Part shown: in pieces, positions 56,372 through 64,000 of the stretch
Layout of the letters: each line of letters opens with the position of its first letter
How positions within the stretch are numbered: position 1 is the first letter of the stretch
Source of the DNA: Triangularia verruculosa
Lineage: Eukaryota; Ascomycota; Sordariomycetes; Sordariales; Podosporaceae
Length of the DNA: 64,000 bases
NCBI GenBank assembly: GCA_033296885.1
Contig: MU863883.1
Span: 248,001-312,000, forward strand
Direction: 5' to 3'
The notes under the pieces: generated by a model
Databases searched by the model: none
What the model was told of the DNA's origin: nothing
The model's input: only the letters and a program-made list of their open reading frames with translations
Made by a program: the position numbers and the translations under genes

Positions 56372-58377
56372 AACTGTTTTGGCCTCACCCTTCAAAACAT
56401 AAACTCTTTTTTGGTTTCACATGGTAAAGTGAGTGAGTGTGGTTGGTCATCAAAGCTTCCCCTTTTTTTTTATGTCTAATGAGACATGCATTGCATTCAG
56501 ACATACAGAAACGGAAAAAAATGCAGGCAGAAAGGGGATAGGCTTGAAAGTTCCTACTTACCACCACTACAAATAGCAATTGCGGTGAGTTTGGTTGGTT
56601 GATTGAAACCAGAGCAGCTTCAAAAGCCATCGGGGAGTGAGCGGTGTGCAGTCTTGAGCTACGCACACACAACCTAACACACACCTTCACAAATAAGAGG
56701 CTACCTATGAAGACATCGATTGTGATCAAGCTAACTAAAGCACCGTGCACACTTGGATACATTACATTCTCTTAGCCCCTGATTCAAGGGACCAATCCCC
56801 CCGCATAGAGGCCTTTAATCGTCAAAAAACTAAACGAGGCTATCCAGATCTCCAACAAGGAACCATCCACCTTGGCCCTGCTGCCCCTGCTGGACCCTGA
56901 TCTACGTCCAGAATTACCTAGCCAACCCCTTGGGTTGCTCTCTCTCTCTCTCTTTTTTCTGATCTACGCTAACAAACCAAAGCCCATCGATCTTGTATAG
57001 GTAACGAAGGGTCTTGACGCTCGGGGTCATGTCCGGTCCCCTTTTGGTCTATGGCATCCCAGACTAGCTTTCGGTTTCCACATTAAAAGCAGTGGCCGTC
57101 TAGAAGCCAGTGCTTTACGCTTAGTGTTGTAAACAAAAGACATTTCTTCAGGCGGCATAGGTACAGGTAATTAGGAGGGTGCTTTTTTAGTGTCCGTCCC
57201 TCCACAAACCCACACCCACCCACACACGCACTTGCCTAGGCGGGACTAAAGAGATCTACATGCACAAGATCTCACTAGGCGGCTGCTGGGGGGGAGCCAG
57301 TCCTTGCCAAACCCCAAGAGACCGAGCTAGTGAAACCTCAGGGATCTGAAATAACAAGTGTAAGTAAAAGGCGAAGGAAGGGATCTCGGGAACGTCGGGC
57401 CAGCGATGATAAGTGGGTAGCGACGATTGCGGCGAGATGAATTGCCACAACTTGCGAAAGTGAAAGACTGTGTCTCGGTGATGAGGTAAAAAAAAATTAA
57501 AAAAAAATGACGGGATCGTGGCGATGACGAGCAGACAAACGATAATATGAGTAAATGTGTCTTGTTGATTTGGCTTGGGAGCTGAAAAATCTCGTATATA
57601 CAAAACATCGGACATTGGGTGGCGAGGAGGTCGGACTTTGAGATAGGGGGGCAATAAGGAGGTCGGGCGAGTGGAAGGGGAGGGTTTGTTTTGTTCACTT
57701 TGGCTGTTTAGGTACAGTAGGGAGGTTCTTTTCTGTTGATGATGCGAGTTAAGCCTCTGTTACTTGCCTGGGCAATCTTTGCTCTGTGTTCATCCGGACA
57801 ATCTGGATGTCGCCTTACTGATATGACAAACACGTCAAAAATCATGCCCAGAGTTGGAGACTCGCATCTGGTGTTTTATTGTTGTATTGGTCCTAACTGA
57901 AGGCTGTGGGACAGATCAGATGCGGCTTCTTCAAGTTGAGTGCCTGCCCTAGGCGAAGGATGTAGCTGGCATGGTGTGATCAAGACTTCTCTGACCAAAG
58001 GGGCGACTGCTAGTTTAGGGTCCCTCACGCATCCGTACCTTCCTTCCACTTGGCTGTTTGTTCTTGCCTGTGTAGGACAGTAAGGAGCCAGAGGAGGGGG
58101 CAGGTACAGCCCGTTGCAATTTGGGCAAGAGCGACCAGGTCAGTCTGTCAGTTCTCAAATGTCCCGTCTTGTAAGAGGATCATCCCTTTACACCAATAGC
58201 TCTTTTCACACCATCATTGTAGAAATAAATCTAGATATACTTTCTAGGTCTGTATTGCAGTAGAAAACCCATGTTAAATGCGCCCGGGTATCATGTTAAA
58301 TCCATTCTCCGTCCCATGCAAGCTATCCCTTTCTATATGTTGAATCTTCCATCCACCTTTTCGTCCCTCGTCTCAAA
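56372..58377. other. Intergenic region tRNA-Leu to CAF16-like gene
   Basis: A 2-kb gap. It contains a (ct)n tract near 56938-56953 and A/T-rich patches near 57487-57508. Minus-strand open frames (56385-56762, 57256-57698) lack recognisable content. The last part is the CAF16-like 3' flank. No gene was seen. Confidence 0.4.
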
Positions 58378-59250
58378 TCACCGCTTCTCCTCCAGTTTAG
58401 CCTTGCTCTCCAGCCCATACCCCCCAATTCCCAGATTGCCCGAATTATAACTCAACCCCTCCGGCCCTCTCTTGGTCTGGTTCCTCGGCCCTCTCCTCTC
58501 CAAATCATCCTTCAACCACCTCAGCACCAGCTCTCCCAACCTGCTATTCCCCGTGTCCTTCTCCCCTCCCAGCTTCTTCTCCAACATCTCCTCCGTAGTC
58601 CCCCACTCCACCACCGTCCCCAAATGCATGTGCACCAAATGCGTCGGCCACCCGGCCAGGTTGTCCAGAATGTGCGTCGCATACACCACCGTGCACTCCC
58701 TCTCCTCCGTCTCCTTCTTCAGGAACGCCAGGAACTGACTCCGCGACCAGACATCCAAGTCAACAGTAATCTCATCCAGCAACAGGATTGTCCACGGCCG
58801 GATCAGGCCCATGGCAAGCTGCACACGCCTGCGCTCGCCATCGCTGACGGCGTGCATCCGCCACCTGGTGTCGATGTCCAGCACCGAGACGAGCTCGTCC
58901 CGGCGGTCGGGGTACTGGTCCCCGCCGACGGAGCGCAGGAGCTCGTCGACGCCAATGTCGGTGCGGACGATGGCATTGAGGACCCATTCCAGGCCGAGGT
59001 AGGTCACGCCCTCGAGGCCGACCTTGAAGGGGTCGTTGCCCCCGATGGAGATGGTGCCGGCCGGAGCCAGACGCTTGCCGGCGAGGAGGCGGAGGAGCGT
59101 GGTCTTGCCTGCGCCGTTGGCGCCGATGAGGAGGGTCCGGGACCGAGGAGGAAGGGAGAGGGTGATGCCCGAGAGGCCGGTGGACTGGTCCGGGAAGGAG
59201 TAGGAGAGGTTGTTGGTTACCAACGAGGGGGGTCCAGAAGGAGGCGCCAT
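58378..59250 (-). CDS. CAF16: CAF16-like soluble ABC ATPase
   Basis: Caf16 is a single-NBD, soluble ABC protein associated with the CCR4-NOT/RNA polymerase II regulatory machinery in yeast. The gene is a single exon of 290 residues. Walker A GANGAGKT is near residues 43-50. An ABC signature of the variant form SDGER is at 136-140. Walker B LLLDE with catalytic Glu160 is followed by ITVDLDV, and the switch His is in ATHILDNL. No transmembrane segment is present. The family hallmarks NNLSYSFPD, GLEWVLNAIVRTDIGV and the long C-terminal extension fit CAF16 rather than an importer ATPase. The C terminus is Gly/Lys-rich. The gene is in tandem with the SET-MYND gene on the same strand, and no functional link is evident. 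Confidence 0.9.
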   Translation of the reverse strand: MAPPSGPPSLVTNNLSYSFPDQSTGLSGITLSLPPRSRTLLIGANGAGKTTLLRLLAGKRLAPAGTISIGGNDPFKVGLEGVTYLGLEWVLNAIVRTDIGVDELLRSVGGDQYPDRRDELVSVLDIDTRWRMHAVSDGERRRVQLAMGLIRPWTILLLDEITVDLDVWSRSQFLAFLKKETEERECTVVYATHILDNLAGWPTHLVHMHLGTVVEWGTTEEMLEKKLGGEKDTGNSRLGELVLRWLKDDLERRGPRNQTKRGPEGLSYNSGNLGIGGYGLESKAKLEEKR

Positions 59251-59715
59251 TTTAGCCGATCTCTCTTTCTTGAAGTATTTGATTTGATGTGGAGGAAATG
59301 GATGTATGTGCCTTTTCTTTGCTCAGATGAGGATCTCTCAAGAATGACGGTCAGGAGTTGAAAATGAGAAAGACAAACAAATCAGCTATCAGGTGATGGA
59401 GATGGCGTTATCGCGAGATCCTTCGACCTTCCTAAAACATTTGGATTCAAAAAAAACTCTTCAAAATCTGCCACCAGCTCCCCCGGTTTTAGCCACTTGC
59501 CTGTATACGTGATGTAAAAAGACCGGAGTATTGGTAAAGCCTTGTAGAAATACAATCTCTATCCTACCTACACAAGCAGGCAAGCAGCTGCATTGTCTCG
59601 AGGTCGTCCCTTCCTTTCATAGCATGGAGGGGCAATAAAGTGGGGCCAGACACCCAAGCTCTTTTCAACATCAGCCAAGAATCATCACGTCACTCGGAGC
59701 TTCCACTAGGTACTC
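59251..59715. other. Intergenic region between CAF16-like and SET-MYND genes
   Basis: About 465 bp containing the CAF16-like promoter and the SET-MYND 3' flank. It is A/T-richer than the genes. No gene or repeat was seen. Confidence 0.4.
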
Positions 59716-61150
59716 CTAAACAGCTCTACAAACCGCCTTGTGCCTTTTGTAATGCGCAACCTGGCAGGCCCGTCCGCAGTATGTGACGGCTTTGCATCTC
59801 CCACACAACATCGGCTGCGTAGGAATCTTTTCACAATTCGCGCATCCCCTCACATCGCCGCTTCCGCTTTCCGCTGCCGATAACAACTCCTCTGCCCTCT
59901 TTCTCGCTAACCTCAACACCCGCTGCTCGCCCAAGCTGACGTGCGCCGCAGCCCATGCGTTCCCTCCGGGAGAAAAGACACCGTCCGCGAGCTGTTTCTC
60001 TAGCTTTTCCAGTTGCGTTCCGAAACTGTCTAGAAGATGACAGAACGAGTCTACCAAAAACCGCAGGACTTCCACTTCGTTTGACTCGCTGATTTTCCCC
60101 TCTGTAGCAGCATCGGTCTGCTGAAGCGCTATGGCAGCGAGATCAGATTCATCCAACCGCTGAATACGGAGGTATCGAAGCACCCCCTTCGGTAGCGGAT
60201 CGGTGAGAGTGAGGGAGATGGTACAGGTCGAATCGAGCCCAGCCGATACCCAGAGCTTATACTTTTGTTCGAAGAACGGCGCACTAGGATGCGTTGCAAG
60301 AACAAGATCATAGCTGTCGTCGGGGTTACCGGGCACGACGAAGCCATAGAGACGCAAAAGCCGACTATTCGGAATGGGTCCGTAATAGATGAAAGCCTGG
60401 TCTCCGACTTCGTAATCTTTCCCCGCAAGGACAGAGAGGTTTCCGGACGAGACGTCGTAGACATGGCACGGCTTCACCTCGGACGAGTGGTTCAACATAT
60501 CCGCGAAGGGGGCCAAAAGTCGAATCGATTTCCCATCGGGCAGCACAAAATCCATTGCACGGCTCCATACGGTGCAGAGAGCCCACTTGTACTAAACGAA
60601 AGGGAAGAAGCGTTCAGCGGTCGGTTTGCAGCAATTATTACAAGTGTATAACACCTACATCCTCGATGGTGAATTTGCCGAGTGGGAAAAGGCCAGGATA
60701 CTGTACAAATACTCGTACGAACAATGCCCTGTAATCATCTTCGATCGACTGCTCCAGCTGCTTCGTGATGGTGTACAGGGAAGATCCAGCGCAAACTTCA
60801 AGCTCGTCTTCGGCAAAGAAGATGCTGGAAGAGTAGCTCGTGGGCAACGTCGCTAGATGGCTTCGCAGGCCATCGTACCCCGACTCCTCGCGAGATCGGA
60901 CGAAGAGAAGGTACGTAGCCAAGGTGTCTTCGACCGACAAGGGCGGCCGCGCAGAGCGCAGGGCTGGCCCAAGAAGGGGGTCGGCGTGTGCATGTTCGAC
61001 CGTCCAGAGATTACCAGATGGAATGGTGAGAATGCTTTCTCCTTTCTTGAAGTGGCGCAGTGTTTTGACACCGCGTCCGGTGACGGGGAAGTTGGCAAGC
61101 TCCAGGCCGTCCAAGCCAACGGCTCCAGATTGTTTCAACCAGCTTTCCAT
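59716..61150 (-). CDS. SET-domain protein with C-terminal MYND zinc finger
   Basis: A predicted protein lysine methyltransferase. Exons 60659-61150 and 59716-60591 (minus strand) give about 455 residues. The N-terminal SET half is of the SETD3/ribosomal-lysine-methyltransferase style: GRGVKTLRHFKKGESILTIP, then the splice joins TIED to YKWALCTVWSRAMDF, then LAPFADMLNHSS (the NHS motif) and FIYYGPIPNSRLLRLYGFV with the catalytic-region Tyr. A helical region follows (~250-400). Residues ~414-453 form a complete MYND finger (CANC...CGRC...YCGRACQ..HYKRHKAVC). In animal SMYD proteins the MYND is inserted inside SET; here it sits at the C terminus. The start at 61150 aligns with the family's beginning; the upstream extension is rejected. 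The substrate is unknown. Confidence 0.85.
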
Positions 61151-61561
61151 AATTGAGTTGGGTCGAGACGAGCGAGAGTGGGCATGATGAAGTAAGGAAA
61201 AGGAGTATAGTAAAAAGTAAAAGAAAATACTTGTGTAGTAATTACATAATGAATATAACCTCGACAGACTTGTACTTCCGTGCGTGCATGTCAAGGGCTC
61301 TGTCATCTCAACCATCACAGCAACCACCGCATCGTGTTTTCTTTCAACGAGAGAAATATATACAGTGTACCAGTGTATCGTATGTCATCCTAAGCCCGTT
61401 GTTTCTTAAAAAAAAAGTTCTTTTCGCCATGGATGAAGGTGGATGCTAAGACTGACAGACATACATACCTTGAGACCCCACATAGTCCGGAAAGCCAGAG
61501 TGCATAGTGCGAAAAGGCTCTCTGCTTGTTAATGCTATCAAGGGGGATCCATGAATTCCTA
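61151..61561. other. Intergenic region upstream of SET-MYND gene
   Basis: About 410 bp, A/T-rich, with no gene. It contains the SET-MYND promoter and the 3' flank of the next minus-strand gene. The in-frame extension to 61327 is not considered coding. Confidence 0.4.
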
Positions 61562-62602
61562 TCAATCAAGAGCATCTAGCCTTTCCTCGGTTTCTCTCCT
61601 ATCATATGAAGCTTGAAGCTCGGCCTCTCTTTGCCTGCGTCGGCGCAGTCGCCTCTGTGCCGCCACTTGATCTGTACGGGTAGGGAAATTCAGAAAGTCC
61701 TGAGACGCTCTGTTTCTGCCGTCTGGCCCGTCAATGGGGAGATCTTTGCGCTCCCAGATGTTACGGTAGATGCCTGTCGATGTCAGAGGTTCCTCTGGGT
61801 CAATCCGGTAGGTGTTTTCCTCTGTTGGGAGGATGGGCAGCGGGTTCTCTCCCGGGGTGTCTGCTGTGAGAAACTCGAGGAGGGCGTGCTTCTGGTCCTC
61901 AAGGAGACGGCAAATTCGATATGTGACCAGAGCTCTGTTTGGATGGAAGTATATTGCGTGTCTGTCGGCGTCCGCCGTGTCGTTGGGGGAGCGCCGGTCA
62001 AAGAGGACAACACCCCCAAAGATCCTCGCCTCGGCCCAGTATCCGACCATATCGGCTACACTGTTGGGGTATTGGTCATAGTCGACATACCAAGGGTGTG
62101 TGAACAGAGTTGGGAAAGGGCCGTTGGGGAAGTAACGCCAGTATAGATCATCGTCTTTGGGTGGCGCCCATTCAGTGATGCCGTCGTGCTTGTGGAGACT
62201 TGTGTCGAGGTTGAAGAGCATGACGGCTGCTTCGTGCAGCACGATGGCAACAAGCTCCACCAGACGAGTCCTGAAGACTCGGGAGCCGGGAGACGAGGTC
62301 TGGTAGGAGTGGAGGAGCCCCGTGTCTATCTCTAAGCTTTCGGGCTGGAACGAGTCGCGGAATTCTGATAGCTTGTCCAGCACGCCGGGACAAAGATCCC
62401 GATGTTTCTCACGCAAGGGATGGCCATCTGGAAGCTCGCCGTCAGAGCAGTCATCTCCGACCTCGGCCGTGGGGAGTCCGTCGAGGATCTGTGCAAATGT
62501 GATCTTCGCGATATCAGTTGCGAGAAGTCGTGAAATGGCTCGGGTGAGGATGTCACGATGGTTCTCGTTGAGGCCATGAATTGGAAGTTTCCTGACATCC
62601 AT
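61562..62602 (-). CDS. Unrecognised fungal protein with degenerate HExxH-like motif
   Basis: A single-exon gene of 346 residues; the function is not known to me. The N-terminal third is charged (LNENHRDILTRAISRLLATDI). A hydrophobic helix containing LVELVAIVLHEAAVMLFNLD (residues ~114-133) carries HEAAV where zinc metalloproteases have HExxH. Trp/Tyr/Pro-rich sequence follows (DDDLYWRYFPNGPFPTLFTH, WYVDYDQYP), then MVGYWAEARIFGGVVLF (~185-201), which could supply a further acidic ligand or be its remnant. The C terminus is Arg/Glu-rich and helical (QRRLRRRRQREAELQ). There is no signal peptide. It is divergent from the edge gene, which has an intact HEIVH, and a distant relationship is inferred. 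It could be an inactive family member. Confidence 0.7.
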   Translation of the reverse strand: MDVRKLPIHGLNENHRDILTRAISRLLATDIAKITFAQILDGLPTAEVGDDCSDGELPDGHPLREKHRDLCPGVLDKLSEFRDSFQPESLEIDTGLLHSYQTSSPGSRVFRTRLVELVAIVLHEAAVMLFNLDTSLHKHDGITEWAPPKDDDLYWRYFPNGPFPTLFTHPWYVDYDQYPNSVADMVGYWAEARIFGGVVLFDRRSPNDTADADRHAIYFHPNRALVTYRICRLLEDQKHALLEFLTADTPGENPLPILPTEENTYRIDPEEPLTSTGIYRNIWERKDLPIDGPDGRNRASQDFLNFPTRTDQVAAQRRLRRRRQREAELQASYDRRETEERLDALD

Positions 62603-63413
62603 CTTCAGCCTAGATGTTGTAGAAGTGTTAGGCTATAGGCGCGTCAAAATTTGATGATAGATGATTGATCGCTGTTAGCAGATGCTCTCGGATGAACAAT
62701 TCCGGTGAGAGAGATGAATGTCAAATGACTTACAGAAGGTGTTGCGCTCGCAGCCAGCCCCACTTTTGTGCCAAGTGGACTGTTGATACTCAGGGGCTTC
62801 ATATGGCACATAGCCGCTGAACTGTGCCACTGAGACCACAGGTAAGGCCAAGATATGGAACGACAGCTGGCTCAACTATCACCATGATATGGTCACAGAA
62901 AGAGAACAGGACCATGCAGCCAGTCGCAGAATTGATCGAGTGTGCGTGTCTCTTACAGCCAGCTGGAAAGATACCTCCCATTTGGGTAACAGGAATCACT
63001 CCGAAGTGTTGCACCATGGCTAGACAGAAGCAGTATTGGCCTGCAGGTTCAGCCTTTTATCTTCTTAGAAAGGCCGCGAAGAGGCTGCCATTCCCGGAAT
63101 AGGTGCACATCAATGTTGCAAGTCTCGAGGAAAGTAAAACGCGAATCAATAGCCACCTGGCCTTGTCAGACCAGGGGAAACGGCTATCATGGTGCCTGTG
63201 AATATTAGGGCGTTGTGATACTCTCAACAGCCTGGATCAGTATAAGAAGTGATATGAGATCTGCATATCGAAGACAACCCAACCGACTACACCGTGCCTT
63301 CTGAGAGCTCTAAGCCTGTATCAACTCAACTGAACATACATACACTATACGCAAGCAGGCCTTGCTTATACGAGATCTTCTGTTCATAGTTTGTTCTATA
63401 TTTCTTTCTCGTC
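62603..63413. other. Divergent intergenic region between HExxV and HEIVH genes
   Basis: About 0.8 kb with both promoters. A minus-strand open stretch at about 62745-62830 ends at a consensus donor (gtaagt, around 62734). It contains SGYVPYEAPEYQQSTWHKSG and two Cys, but the frame lacks an ATG and does not splice in frame into the downstream gene. It may be a relic or a non-coding leader exon. Confidence 0.35.
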
Positions 63414-64000
63414 ATGTCTAGAATCGGAAACCTTGTTGTCCACGACACAGATGCGCCCGATGAGACCGGGGAGATCCCAACAATCCCGAGAAACTCCTCC
63501 CGAGTGAAAGTTGTCGAGGCAGTCATCGACCTCGCCCTATCCATTCTCGAGACAACGCAGGGGAAGGCTGCCTTGGTCCGAACGGCAACTGAAATCGTCA
63601 ACGAACGCATTCGCTTGAACCACCCGATCATCTACAGAGACCCTGTAGACAGGCTCCCCGACCTGATTAACCGTTTCCTGAGGGAGATGAGAAGAGACTT
63701 TCCTTTCGTCTACCTCGGCATCATCGCAGGGGAGGGGGAAGCTGTCAGAGTCAAAGATCCCAACTGGCGTACTGACTTGAGCAGATGGCAACCGAAAGCC
63801 GCCGGTCCTCTCTACCTCCACCGTTACATCATCAACAACATGATCGCCTGTCTCAGCCAGCCCGACAAGGCAAGGGACAACTACAAAGTCTTCAAATTCC
63901 AAATGGCGATCACAGTTGCCCACGAAATCGTGCACTTTCTTACAGGCTTGCTGATTGATCCGGTTCCACGGCGCCAGTACACGCCTCCCCGCGTCACCCT
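63414..64000 (+). CDS. Partial gene with HEIVH metalloprotease-like motif (runs off edge)
   Basis: An open reading frame from ATG 63414 to the window end (195 codons plus two bases) with no stop; the gene continues outside the window. It begins MSRIGNLVVHDTDAPDETGE. A helical region (VVEAVIDLALSILETTQG) leads to KVFKFQMAITVAHEIVHFLT, in which HEIVH (residues 170-174) matches the HExxH zinc-binding helix, preceded by hydrophobic residues as in true metallopeptidases. QYTPPRVTL follows at the edge. There is no signal peptide, so a cytosolic or nuclear location is likely. The third ligand, needed to call a protease, would lie beyond the edge. I do not recognise a named family. Openness across 587 bp and the clean start support coding. 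Confidence 0.75.
   Translation, partial: MSRIGNLVVHDTDAPDETGEIPTIPRNSSRVKVVEAVIDLALSILETTQGKAALVRTATEIVNERIRLNHPIIYRDPVDRLPDLINRFLREMRRDFPFVYLGIIAGEGEAVRVKDPNWRTDLSRWQPKAAGPLYLHRYIINNMIACLSQPDKARDNYKVFKFQMAITVAHEIVHFLTGLLIDPVPRRQYTPPRVT

Overview
The window comes from a nuclear chromosome of a filamentous ascomycete, most likely a Sordariomycete (Sordariales-like). Genes are compact, with short introns (about 16-140 nt, mostly 50-70) carrying GTRNGT donors, CTAAC-like branch sites and YAG acceptors. Genes lie on both strands, 5' leaders are pyrimidine-rich, and the gene content is typical of that group: GtaA-type glutaminase, NMR1, a MRP/YOR1-type ABC transporter and an RFTS-domain chromatin protein. 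No rRNA, CRISPR, operon or bacterial feature is present, and no intact transposon was recognised.

Left arm (1-25.4 kb, gene-dense). RAD7 (-) and RAD16 (+) lie head to head; their products form the yeast global-genome nucleotide excision repair complex. They are followed by a secreted glutaminase (+), an RRM/Arg-Gly-rich RNA-binding protein (+) with five exons, an unrecognised acidic/HE-repeat protein (+), a full-length ABCC transporter (+), a Csi2-like single-pass membrane protein (-) and the pre-rRNA processing PIN protein FCF1 (+), which has a 7-nt first exon. Between the RRM gene and the acidic-protein gene there is a TATA-associated, intron-bearing candidate transcript.

Middle (25.4-47.4 kb). 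A 5.5-kb gene-poor stretch holds a broken fungal-specific transcription factor relic and the long upstream region of an NMR1-type nitrogen repression gene. Next come ERG2 (-) and CSL4 (+) as a divergent pair, a Sec2-like Rab GEF (+), PUS4 (-) divergent from an RFTS-domain protein (+), and an AZF1-like four-finger C2H2 transcription factor (-).

Right arm (47.4-64 kb). Almost 9 kb upstream of the AZF1-like gene has no supportable protein gene. It ends at a tRNA-Leu(UAA) with a 16-nt intron. After another 2 kb without genes come a CAF16-like ABC ATPase (-), a SET+MYND methyltransferase-like protein (-), an unrecognised HExxV protein (-), and a divergent gene that runs off the right edge and carries a HEIVH metalloprotease-like motif.

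Themes: DNA repair (RAD7/RAD16), RNA maturation (FCF1, CSL4, PUS4, tRNA, CAF16, RRM protein), nitrogen control (glutaminase and NMR1, both with GATA-type sites upstream), membrane transport and sterol synthesis (ABCC, ERG2, Sec2, Csi2) and chromatin or methylation (RFTS, SET-MYND). Exon boundaries were placed by eye from splice signals and reading-frame continuity. All are predictions without transcript evidence.
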